Made by a program: the position numbers and the translations under genes | Notes under the pieces: generated by a model | Seen by the model: only the letters and a program-made list of their open reading frames with translations | What the model was told of the DNA's origin: nothing | Databases searched by the model: none | Assembly: GCF_900635155.1 (NCBI RefSeq) | Contig: NZ_LR134002.1 | Span: 744,001 to 808,000 of the forward strand | Length of the DNA: 64,000 nucleotides | Source of the DNA: Streptococcus sanguinis | Lineage (GTDB): Bacteria > Bacillota > Bacilli > Lactobacillales > Streptococcaceae | Reading direction: 5' to 3' | Shown: positions 8,884 through 16,800 of the stretch, in pieces | Layout: every line of letters starts with the position of its first letter | Numbering within the stretch: the first letter of the stretch is position 1

Positions 8884-8921
8884 GTGGATCTCGCGTCATA
8901 ATTACGACAACGGCAGATAGT
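8884..8921 (+). repeat. Internal copy of the element left end
   Basis: Bases 8884-8921 match 6820-6857 (the hsdM/element junction) at 30 of 38 positions, sharing GTGG, TCG, GTCATAAT, GAC, GGCA and ATAGT. The copy lies 64 bases before the GmrSD-like gene and marks the probable left end of a second element. Confidence 0.65.
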
Positions 8922-10752
8922 AACGATGAACACTGGGTTTAAGGACTAAAATTATAGAAAAATTATTAATAGGAGGAAGGTAAAATGAAATTTACACCAG
9001 AAAAAAAAACAATTAAAACAATGTTTAGTTCATATCCTATGATGAGTATTCCGAATTTTCAGCGAGAATATAGCTGGGATAAGTATTACTATAACACCTT
9101 TTTTATAGATATACTTGAAGGAATAAAACAGGAAGATAAAAAGCTAATTAACACAGATTATTTTATAGGCACTATGGTTTTCTCGGGATCTGAAAAAAAA
9201 GATGAAAGTATAGAAGTTATTGATGGTCAACAAAGACTTACAGTTATTACTATATTGTTATCAGTTCTAACCAATAAATTCAAAAATATAAAAGAAGAAG
9301 ATTTAGCAGAAGCAACATTTAAATATATTAAAACAAAAGATGATTATGGAAGTCCTATTCCTAAGTTAAAAAGTATTACCTCATACCCATATTTTGAAGC
9401 ATATGTTCAGTCAATTGAAAAAACTGATGTTGAACCTGCAACCGAAGAAGAAATTAACATAAAACAAACCTATAATTATTTTGAGTCAGAGTTGGAGGAG
9501 ATGAAGTTAAAAGGGAAATATGATTTCAATGAAAACACTCTTTATAAAGATTTGTTGATAGCAATTAGAGATCAGATCCTTCAGATGAATGTTATATCTA
9601 TTTTAACGGAAGAAAAAGATTCGGCTTATGAGATATTTGAAATATTGAATGCAAAGGGAAAAAACCTTGCGAGTATTGATTTAATTAAAAATAGTATATA
9701 TTCTAAATTTCATGCTGACGATAATGCAAAGGATAAGATTATAGAAAGTAAATGGGAGGGAATTAAAACTACATTGAGAAGTAGAAATCCCAATATTGGA
9801 TTTGCTACATTTTATAGGCATTATTGGATTTCAAAATATCAAAAGACAACTAATTCAAAGCTATATGATTCTTTTAAAAAACATATTAAATCTAGTAAAA
9901 AATCATATGAGGAATTTGTTGAAGATTTAAGTACTATAGCAGAGACGTATATGGAAATAGTAAGTCCTAATATAGATGATTATAATAACAGAAAAGAATA
10001 TAATTGGTTAATCCAGAGTTTAAAAGCTATAGAGAAAACATTTGGCGTTACACAAGCAAGAATAGCACTATTAGCATTATTTGAACTTAAATTTAAATCA
10101 AATGACAAAATATCATCAAAAGCTTTCAAGGATGCGGTTAATTACATTGAAAACTTTATTTTCGCATATACAGGAGTATTAAAAAATCAAGCAAATATTT
10201 ATGAGTCAAGATTTTCTAAGCTGGCAATAAAATTGCGAGAAAGCGAAAATAAAAGTGATACAAATAATATTTTAGAGGAATACTTATATCAAGAGTTTGA
10301 GGACAGATATCCCCAAAAAGAAGAGTTTCTTTCAGGTTTTATACGTTTAAGGTTTTCTAAAGAAGAGTCTCCAACTAACGCAATAACAAAATATGTATTG
10401 AATAAAATTTCATCAAAATTAAATAATAGCGAAGTTTATAGTATAGATTCATCTATAGAACACATAATTAACGAAGATATATCAAACGATAACACATTAT
10501 TCATTGGAAATTTAATATGTTTAGAAATTGATTTAAATAATGAAGCTAGTGATCTAGCCTATGAAGAGAAATTAGAAGTATATAAAAAATCAAAATATAA
10601 TCAAGTTCGAAATTTTTGCAATAAATATCCAAATTTTAATGAAAATGATATAGAGGAAAGATCCAAAATATTGGGAGAATATTATTATGACAATATATTA
10701 AATGAAAGCAACTAGTGAGAGTAACTAGATCTTTTACGATTTATTAGTTGGG
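8888..10752 (+). mobile_element. Element 2 of the composite insertion in hsdM (GmrSD-like cargo)
   Basis: It runs from the internal left-end copy to the point where hsdM resumes (GGG 10750-10752, then TCA GGC GGT ATG). Its only gene is the intact DUF262/DUF1524 protein. The last 12 bases (TTTATTAGTTGG, ending 10751) match the putative right end of element 1 (ATTAACAGGTGG, ending 8887) at 8 positions. No recombinase is present. Confidence 0.5.
8985..10715 (+). CDS. GmrSD-type restriction endonuclease-like protein (DUF262 + DUF1524)
   Basis: The single-chain protein has 576 residues. The N-terminal DUF262/GmrS-like domain has PNFQREYSWD (about 23-32), YFIGTMVFS and the nucleotide-binding signature IDGQQRLT (Asp80-Arg84). 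The C-terminal region resembles DUF1524/GmrD: IEHIINED (His493), IGNLICLE, and YEEKLEVYKKSKY. The usual Pro after EHI is replaced, so nuclease activity needs testing. GmrSD proteins cleave glucosylated or other modified phage DNA in an NTP-dependent way. An excellent ribosome site (AGGAGGAAGG) precedes the ATG. It is the only apparently functional defence gene left in the locus. Confidence 0.85.
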   Translation: MKFTPEKKTIKTMFSSYPMMSIPNFQREYSWDKYYYNTFFIDILEGIKQEDKKLINTDYFIGTMVFSGSEKKDESIEVIDGQQRLTVITILLSVLTNKFKNIKEEDLAEATFKYIKTKDDYGSPIPKLKSITSYPYFEAYVQSIEKTDVEPATEEEINIKQTYNYFESELEEMKLKGKYDFNENTLYKDLLIAIRDQILQMNVISILTEEKDSAYEIFEILNAKGKNLASIDLIKNSIYSKFHADDNAKDKIIESKWEGIKTTLRSRNPNIGFATFYRHYWISKYQKTTNSKLYDSFKKHIKSSKKSYEEFVEDLSTIAETYMEIVSPNIDDYNNRKEYNWLIQSLKAIEKTFGVTQARIALLALFELKFKSNDKISSKAFKDAVNYIENFIFAYTGVLKNQANIYESRFSKLAIKLRESENKSDTNNILEEYLYQEFEDRYPQKEEFLSGFIRLRFSKEESPTNAITKYVLNKISSKLNNSEVYSIDSSIEHIINEDISNDNTLFIGNLICLEIDLNNEASDLAYEEKLEVYKKSKYNQVRNFCNKYPNFNENDIEERSKILGEYYYDNILNESN

Positions 10753-11241
10753 TCAGGCGGTATGTTCGTTCAGTCAGCTAAGTTTATAGAGAATCATAGT
10801 GGAAATATCAATAATTTATCTGTTTTTGGTCAAGAATCCAATGCTGATACTTGGAAGATGGCCAAGATGAACATGGTTATCCGAGGTATTGATGCGGATT
10901 TTGGTGAGCACCAAGCGAACAGCTTTTTCAATGATTTACATCCGACACTAAAAGCTAACTATATCATGGCTAATCCCCCTTTTAATATTTCTAACTGGGG
11001 AGCAGATAAACTGCAAGATGATATTCGCTGGAAATACGGAACGCCACCTAATAGCAATGCAAACTATGCTTGGATTCAACACATGATTCATCATATGGAT
11101 CCTAGTAATGGCAAGGTTGGTTTGGTTCTGGCAAATGGCTCACTCTCATCGACTCAGAGCGGTGAAGGAGACATTCGTAAAAAAATTATCGAAGATGACT
11201 TAATTGAGGGGATTATAGCTCTTCCAGCTAATCTCTTTTAA
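10753..11241 (+). pseudogene. hsdM: hsdM middle part (motif I end to motif IV region), truncated
   Basis: The frame resumes with SGGMFVQSAKF, exactly completing the DPACG seen at 6810-6824. It carries the catalytic motif IV NPPF (in IMANPPFNISNWG) and continues to IIALPANLF. There the coding sequence jumps directly into hsdR, giving a stop at 11239-11241. The HsdM C-terminal domain and all of hsdS are missing. Excising 6825-10752 would restore the upstream join but not this lost end. Confidence 0.92.
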
Positions 11242-12520
11242 GATTGCTATCGTCGTTGATATGTGGCTGACTGGATTTGATGTTCCTAGCCTTGCTACCA
11301 TGTATGTATATAAGCCAATGCAAGGTCATAATCTTGTGCAGGCAATCGCTCGTGTTAACCGTGTATACAAAGATAAAGAGGGTGGGCTTGTAGTTGATTA
11401 TATCGGTATTTCAAGTGTTTTAAAGAAAGCTATGTACGATTATACAAATCGAGATAAAGGTAACTTTGGGGACACTGATATAGCTAAGACAGCTTTACCA
11501 AAGTTTGTTGAAAAACTAGAGGTCTGTCGTGATTTGTTTTATGGGTTTGACTATTCAGAATTCATGCTCTCTAAATCAAGTGATTTAATCAGAGCTAAAA
11601 CAATTAGTGGCGGGGTAAACTTCTTGTCAAGTGTAGACAAGGAGAAGAAGAAAGAGCTCTTCATAAAAGAATCGTTACTCTTACGCCAAGCGTTATCACT
11701 TTGTCGTTCTTTGCTTACTCCTGAGCAACGTTTTGAAGCAGCTTATTTTGAAGCAGTCAGAACATTGCTGACACGAATAACTGGGGAGGGTAAAAAGCTT
11801 TCTCTGAAAGATATTAATGATCGTATCAATGAGTTACTAAAATCTTCTATCAAGAGTGAAGGTGTCATTAATTTATTCTCAGATATTGATACAGGATTTT
11901 CGTTATTTGATCCTAAATTTTTAGATGAAATCTCTAAAATGAAGGAAAAAAACATAGCGGTAGAACTCTTAAAAAAATTATTACAAGAGCAGATTACCTT
12001 ATATCAAAGAACAAATTTAGTCAAATCCGAAAAGTTCTCTGAAATTCTTTCGCGAGCGATGAGAGCATATCTGAATGGCATGCTTTCGAATGAAGAAGTT
12101 ATTTCTGAATTAATGAAAATGGCCAAAGAAATGGCGAAAGCTCACGAAGAGGGGGATTCTTTAGGTCTTACCGATGAAGAATTAGCTTTCTATGATGCTT
12201 TGACGCAACCACAAGCAGTCAAAGATTTTTATGAAAATGATGAGTTTGTTGCAATGACTCATGAATTAACGGAGACATTGCGCAAAAGCAGAACTATTGA
12301 TTGGCAGAAAAAACATTCTGCGCGTGCTCGTATGCGCATGCTTGTTAAACGGCTCCTTAGGAAACACAAATATCCACCGGAGGGTGTCGAAGATGCCATT
12401 GTGACTGTTATCAAGCAATGTGAAATGTGGACGGATAATCCTGATAATAATTATGAGTCCTATTCATTTTCTGACCAACTGATGGCTGCTGAAAGTAGTG
12501 TAGAATTTGAATCGAAATAA
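11237..12520 (+). pseudogene. hsdR: hsdR 3' part, truncated
   Basis: The sequence joins in mid-gene at [19 protein letters not shown] and includes helicase motif VI ([16 protein letters not shown]) and the HsdR C-terminal helical region to the natural stop. The endonuclease domain and the Walker A/B part of the translocase are gone, so no restriction activity is possible. The first in-frame ATG is at 11261 with no ribosome site. The fusion point lies in a shared CTTTT (11235-11239). Confidence 0.92.
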
Positions 12521-12526
12521 AATTTG

Positions 12527-12598
12527 ACAGGCTATGCCGGCGGTCTTGATAAAAAATCTTTTCTACTGAAGTTGGAGGCGGGGGAGAAGACTGAATAA
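12527..12598 (+). pseudogene. ogt: Relict 3' end of ogt (24 codons)
   Basis: In frame it reads TGYAGGLDKKSFLLKL, then EAGEKTE and a stop. This is the expected C-terminus of Ogt and about 80% identical in DNA to bases 6045-6110 of the intact gene. It has no upstream coding part; the hsdR stop is 7 bases away. It marks the right border of the defence island and is followed by a terminator. Confidence 0.88.
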
Positions 12599-12610
12599 AT
12601 CTTTCTACTC

Positions 12611-12645
12611 AAGACTTTCACCATTGTACTGGTGAGAGTCTTTTG
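12611..12645 (+). terminator. Terminator after the ogt relict
   Basis: AAGACTTTCACCA (12611-12623) pairs with TGGTGAGAGTCTT (12630-12642) with one G-U pair, followed by T's. It was probably the original ogt terminator. Confidence 0.85.
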
Positions 12646-12661
12646 CTTGCATTAATAAACT

Positions 12662-12704
12662 AAAAACCCCTTTGTCAGATGTTGTAAGTGACAAAGGGGT
12701 TTTT
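12662..12704. terminator. Bidirectional terminator
   Basis: AAAAACCCCTTTGTCA (12662-12677) and TGACAAAGGGGTTTTT (12689-12704) form a perfect 16-bp stem. It sits directly at the 3' end of the minus-strand esterase gene. Confidence 0.92.
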
Positions 12705-12706
12705 CA

Positions 12707-13399
12707 TTAGTCGATATGCCATTGTGTAGTCAACCATTCTGCAAAGGCAGCATAGCGCTCTTTGAGAGCTTCATGATGACCGTAAGGGTCAAAGGCGGAG
12801 CAGGTGGTAAGGATTTCTTTCTGAATCAAGCGATGAATTTCTGCAGCATAAAAAGGAGCTTTGGAAAGTCGGTTCGAGTGATTCGCACCTTCTGTCTTTC
12901 CATTCTGCAAATAGACTAGACAGTCCTTGTTTTTCAAGTCCTGTGTCCGGCAATAGTCGCTAAAACCTGGGTACCAAAAAGAACCGCAGATAGAAAAAAC
13001 ACAGGGAACTTCGCAGACACTATAGAGACTGTAAACAGCCGCTAGTCCACCGAGAGAGTAGCCACCATAGGCAATTCTCTTGTCATCCAGTAGGTAGTGC
13101 TGTCTGATTTCTGCTAATATACCGTTGAATAGTTTTTGGTGGTAGCTATCTGCTCCGCCGCCAAAATCAGGATTGCCAGGCCTTAGAGCATTGGCTTTCC
13201 AGGGTGTATAATCGTCCAGCCTGTTGTTTGATATCAGTCCGATTAAGATTACCGATGAAGAAAGCCTGCTCAGGTAGTTTATCTGGCCATCATTTAGCAA
13301 GATTGCTGGATAAGGTCGGGATCCGTCATAATCTTGGGGCAGGGCAATATTGACAGTGATCCCATCCCAGACAAAGGTCTTATTTATTGACAAAGTCAT
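12707..13399 (-). CDS. Alpha/beta-hydrolase esterase of the iron uptake operon
   Basis: From ATG 13399 the protein has 230 residues; a longer TTG start at 13420 is possible but lies deeper in the upstream gene. The nucleophile elbow GGYSLGG (near residue 110) and a late HH pair fit the enterochelin-esterase-like family (Fes/IroE, esterase D). As the last gene of a ferric-chelate transporter operon, overlapping the binding-protein gene by 20 bases, it may hydrolyse an imported siderophore to free iron. That role is inferred from context. No signal peptide is visible, so it should act in the cytoplasm. Confidence 0.8.
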   Translation of the reverse strand: MTLSINKTFVWDGITVNIALPQDYDGSRPYPAILLNDGQINYLSRLSSSVILIGLISNNRLDDYTPWKANALRPGNPDFGGGADSYHQKLFNGILAEIRQHYLLDDKRIAYGGYSLGGLAAVYSLYSVCEVPCVFSICGSFWYPGFSDYCRTQDLKNKDCLVYLQNGKTEGANHSNRLSKAPFYAAEIHRLIQKEILTTCSAFDPYGHHEALKERYAAFAEWLTTQWHID

Positions 13400-14408
13400 T
13401 GATTTTCTCGAGTGAGTCAATTACAGCAGGTCCATAATCCATGAACTCATCATAGGAGATGGTCATAATCTTCTGGTTCTTAACCGCTGGGACATCTTCC
13501 AGAACGGGATTAGCTTTCATTAGATCAACTGCTTGTTCATCCATGGCCTTGTTGCGGTCGCTGGTTACGTAGATGATGACTTCTGGATCCATAAAGACCA
13601 GATTTTCCAAGGTTAGGTCAGAGGTTCCAGTCGCTACATTGGTATAGCCGAGCTGGTTAAGCAGACTCTCCTGCAGGGCAGATTTATAGGCACCGAAAGT
13701 CTCATCGTTGTAGGCACACATGATGAGCGCTTTTTTCTTTTCCCTTTGACTAGCCTTATTGGTTTTCTTGACACTGTCAATTCTTGCCTGTAGCTGGTCG
13801 GCATACTGATTGGCCTTGTCTTGGACATTAAAAATGGTTCCTATATTCTTGACATCTTCAACGATATTGCCTAGGTCTTGCTTGGTATTGGACGGGGAAG
13901 CCTTCTGTGTATAGACAGGAATTTTGTTTTCATTCCAGGTACTGACTGTCCCCAGAGATTTCTCGGAAAACATCATGTTTCGCCCAAGAAGAGCGTCTGG
14001 CTCATAGGATAGCACAGTTTCCTGTGATACGGTTTTCTTGTCGCCGACTTGCGGAATGGTGGCAATATCAGCCTTGTATTTATCTGTGACATCATTGTCT
14101 GGATTGAGCATACCGGCGATCTTGTCTTTCAATCCCAGTTCAATCAAGATTTCGGTCGTCGAAAGGTTGTTGGTGATGACCTTTTCCGGTGCCTTTTCAA
14201 AGATCTGATCAATCTCCTTGCCTTCGGCATCGTAAGTCTTGATTGTCACTGGATATTTTGTCTCTGCTATGCTCTTTTGCGCGCTTTCTGTTTTGGAGGA
14301 AGATTGTGAAGTTGCGCTTTCTTTCGTGCTTTCCTTAGATGAAGAATTGCAGGCTGCCATTGTCAGTGCAGCAGTTGCGACGAGTAAGATACTGAGTGTT
14401 TTTTTCAT
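13380..14408 (-). CDS. Iron-chelate ABC transporter substrate-binding lipoprotein
   Basis: The 342-residue protein starts with a lipoprotein signal (LSILLVATAALTMAAC, lipid-attachment Cys near residue 20), then a Ser/Lys/Glu-rich linker. The TroA/FhuD-like solute-binding fold follows (KVITNNLSTTEILIELGL, QVGDKKTVSQETVLSYEPD, NPVLEDVPAVKNQKI). This family binds ferric siderophores, haem or corrinoids. It lies downstream of the ATPase and permease genes in the operon and is expected to sit on the outer face of the membrane. The precise ligand cannot be read from the sequence. Confidence 0.9.
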   Translation of the reverse strand: MKKTLSILLVATAALTMAACNSSSKESTKESATSQSSSKTESAQKSIAETKYPVTIKTYDAEGKEIDQIFEKAPEKVITNNLSTTEILIELGLKDKIAGMLNPDNDVTDKYKADIATIPQVGDKKTVSQETVLSYEPDALLGRNMMFSEKSLGTVSTWNENKIPVYTQKASPSNTKQDLGNIVEDVKNIGTIFNVQDKANQYADQLQARIDSVKKTNKASQREKKKALIMCAYNDETFGAYKSALQESLLNQLGYTNVATGTSDLTLENLVFMDPEVIIYVTSDRNKAMDEQAVDLMKANPVLEDVPAVKNQKIMTISYDEFMDYGPAVIDSLEKINDFVNK

Positions 14409-14463
14409 ATTGCCTTCCTTTCTTGGGCTTGGAGCTTGTATAGATAAAGCTGAGAGCAGGCTC

Positions 14464-15219
14464 TTATAGATACTGAATCATGGCCTGTCGATCCTTGGTC
14501 CAGATCACTTTGCTCTGAATACCGTAAACGGCTTGCAGTGAATCATGGGTGATGGCCTCCTTTGGAGCGCCTTGGTATGCAATCTCACCTCCCTTCATGA
14601 GGTACAAATAGTCTGAATACCGACAAGCCAGTTGGATATCGTGTAAAACAGCCAAAACATTGATCTTCAGGTCTTTCACGATACGCAGCATATCCAGCTG
14701 GTATTTGATGTCCAGATGATTGGTTGGCTCGTCTAGGAGCAGTAGGCTTGGCTGTTGAGCCAAAGAGCGTGCCAGCAAGACTCTTTGCTTCTCACCACCG
14801 GACAGGGATAGATAGGTTCGCTCTCCCTTGTCCAGCATGTCCACCTGCCTCAAGGCATGACGGACAAGGGCATAATCTTTTTCGCTCTCTTTTTGAAAAA
14901 GGGACAGATGAGGAGTCCTGCCCAGCATGACGATTTCTTGGACGGTGCAGTCAAACTGAAGATGGTTAAACTGAGTTACAACGGCTATTTTCTGGGCTGC
15001 TTTTTTTATGCTGACCTGTTCAAGCGGCCTTCCGTCTAGATAAATGTCCCCGCTATCAGGTTTGATTTGGCGGTAGATAGTTTTGAGCAGACTAGTTTTG
15101 CCGCTTCCATTGGGGCCTAAAATGGTGTGAAACTGATTTCCCTCGACCTTGAGCGAAATCCCTTTTAAAATCTCTTTTGGGCCAATAGAATAGTGGATAT
15201 TTTGGCAAGTTAGATCCAT
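14464..15219 (-). CDS. Iron-chelate ABC transporter ATP-binding protein (FecE type)
   Basis: The 251-residue ATPase has Walker A GPNGSGKTS (near residue 36), the Q-loop VVTQFNHL, signature LSLSGGEKQRVLLARS, Walker B LLLLDEPTNHLDI and H-loop VLHDI. DEPTNHLD and the length match FecE/BtuD-type importer ATPases. Its start follows the permease stop by a single base, and the binding-protein gene begins 55 bases after its stop. Confidence 0.93.
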   Translation of the reverse strand: MDLTCQNIHYSIGPKEILKGISLKVEGNQFHTILGPNGSGKTSLLKTIYRQIKPDSGDIYLDGRPLEQVSIKKAAQKIAVVTQFNHLQFDCTVQEIVMLGRTPHLSLFQKESEKDYALVRHALRQVDMLDKGERTYLSLSGGEKQRVLLARSLAQQPSLLLLDEPTNHLDIKYQLDMLRIVKDLKINVLAVLHDIQLACRYSDYLYLMKGGEIAYQGAPKEAITHDSLQAVYGIQSKVIWTKDRQAMIQYL

Positions 15220-15220
15220 A

Positions 15221-16267
15221 TCAGCTGCTTACCTCCTTTCGGCTTTTGGCTACAATGTAGATAAAGAAGGGTGCACCGACTAAAGCAGTGAAGATCCCAA
15301 TCGGCAGCTCGACATTTTTGACCAAAATTCGAGCCAAAACATCTGCCCAGACAAGAAAGAGAGAGCCGAGCAGGGTAGCGATAGGAAAGAGCCTTTTGTA
15401 GTTGGTACCGACTAATCTTCGAGCAATGTGCGGAGTGATTAGTCCGACAAAGCCGATAATGCCGCAGCAGGCAACCAGTACCGCTGTCATGACTGAGACA
15501 ACTGTGATATAGAGGAACCAGTAAAAACGCAGAGGGACTCCCAGTGTCAGAGCTGCTTCGTCCCCCATCATCATAGTATTGAAAATCCGATACTGGGAAC
15601 AGAAAAACAAAAAGGAGAGACCAACAACAAGAGCTGGCAAGGCAAGGTCTGACCAAGAAGTTCCGGTTAGCGAGCCCATGGTCCAGAACTTGATCGTCAT
15701 AAGGCTGTCAGCATTAGCACCGACAGAAATGATAAAGTTGGAAAAGGCGATAAAAAGGGCATTTACAACTGTTCCTGATAAAATCAGACTGCTTGTCGTC
15801 ATTTTTCCCTGCATGGATGCTATAAAAAGGACCACTGCCGATGCCAGAATGGCTCCTATAAAGGCACCTGCGCCAGTAATGGATTTGAGTCCTAATATAA
15901 TGCTCAGTGTGGCTCCGAAGGTTGCACCCGCTGAAATTCCCAGGATATAAGGCTCTGCGATAGGATTATTGACAGTAGATTGCATGACACTGCCACAGAC
16001 AGATAGCCCAGCACCAGCTAGGATTCCCAAAAGCACTCTTGGAACCCGCATGTTCCAAACAATAGCGATTGTGGACGGCGATAGTTTGCCTGTGCCATGG
16101 GGAAAACCGAGCTTACTGAAAATAATCTGGTAAGTATCTTGTATGTCAATAGTAACTGATCCCAAAGATACTGCCAAAAAGAGGGAACAAGCCAGAAAAA
16201 CGATGAGAAGCAAGAGCAGGCAGATATAGCGAGAAAACCCGTGATTTTCTGACCTTTTGAAGAGCAT
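15221..16267 (-). CDS. Iron-chelate ABC transporter permease (FecCD family)
   Basis: The 348-residue integral membrane protein has about ten hydrophobic segments and family motifs RVPRVLLGILAGAGLSVCG and GFVGLITPHIARRLVG. These identify a FecCD/BtuC-type importer permease. A single permease gene implies a homodimer. A ribosome site (AAGGAGG) precedes the ATG. It is the first gene of a four-gene minus-strand operon (permease, ATPase, lipoprotein, esterase). Confidence 0.93.
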   Translation of the reverse strand: MLFKRSENHGFSRYICLLLLLIVFLACSLFLAVSLGSVTIDIQDTYQIIFSKLGFPHGTGKLSPSTIAIVWNMRVPRVLLGILAGAGLSVCGSVMQSTVNNPIAEPYILGISAGATFGATLSIILGLKSITGAGAFIGAILASAVVLFIASMQGKMTTSSLILSGTVVNALFIAFSNFIISVGANADSLMTIKFWTMGSLTGTSWSDLALPALVVGLSFLFFCSQYRIFNTMMMGDEAALTLGVPLRFYWFLYITVVSVMTAVLVACCGIIGFVGLITPHIARRLVGTNYKRLFPIATLLGSLFLVWADVLARILVKNVELPIGIFTALVGAPFFIYIVAKSRKEVSS

Positions 16268-16318
16268 CCAGACCTCCTTAATAGCAAAGATTAGAATTTT
16301 TAGACAATTTCATAAAAA

Positions 16319-16347
16319 ATTATAACATTTTTAAATCAGAAGGGCAA
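16319..16347 (-). promoter_or_regulatory. Promoter of the iron uptake operon
   Basis: On the minus strand TTGCCC (16347-16342) and TATAAT (16324-16319) are spaced by 17 bases, about 50 bases before the permease ATG. No clear Fur-like box was recognised. Confidence 0.65.
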
Positions 16348-16800
16348 GAAGGGATAAAAACCTGTGATATGATAAGTTTTTGTGGAGTTTTTTTGTTGGT
16401 AGCAAGATTTTTAATATTTTCAGTGATGAAATCATCTTGCTAGTGTAAAAACTGGATAGTGAGGAGCCATTGAGTTCTTCGGAATGTCTCGAGAGACGAC
16501 ATCATTGGAAGAAAAGCAGGTGAACCTAAATGAATTAGTATAATTACTAGGAAACAAGAAAAAACGACAGAAACTTTTCCATCGTTTTTTTGAAATTATA
16601 AATGCGTAAGGACTAAGACAGCTATAACAATGCTCAAAACCTATTTGAGCTAAAGAAGAGTGAGAAGCGGTCACTTTATTCAATTTTCTCATTAATCAAA
16701 AAGTGATGCCTGAAAGCCTCCGACAATCATAGCTAAAATGGGCAGATGGCTTTTGCCAAGTCCAATAATCATTCAAGACATAATATAGGCCTATAAAATT
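16348..16800. other. Intergenic stretch without a recognisable gene
   Basis: About 450 bases lie between the uptake-operon promoter and the end of pepQ. Short minus-strand frames occur (for example 16432-16692), but their sequence is Ser/Phe/Cys-rich, lacks a ribosome site and matches nothing I know. The stretch may be decayed coding DNA. The only clear element is the hairpin at 16559-16591. Confidence 0.5.
16559..16591. terminator. Hairpin with A- and T-runs
   Basis: AAAAAACGA (16559-16567) pairs with TCGTTTTTT (16582-16590). The form is terminator-like on both strands; on the minus strand it would end pepQ transcripts about 210 bases beyond the stop. Confidence 0.6.

Larger units (their letters stand above)
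6825..8887 (+). mobile_element. Element 1 of a composite insertion in hsdM (KilA-N pseudogene, DUF6414-like gene)
   Basis: The left end is fixed by the break in hsdM after GGG. It begins TTTCG and holds a hairpin, GTGTCAT-AATA-ATGACAC (6831-6848). The right end is placed near 8887, where a second copy of the left-end sequence begins. The DNA is visibly richer in A+T than the flanks. No integrase, resolvase, transposase or replication gene is present, so the element would need a recombinase in trans. The boundary at 8887 is an inference from end similarity. Confidence 0.5.

Noticed and set aside
16432..16692. 86-codon minus-strand frame in the gap after the iron operon
   Set aside because: No ribosome site, unusual Ser/Phe/Cys-rich composition and no family match. 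It may be decayed coding DNA, but I cannot name a source.
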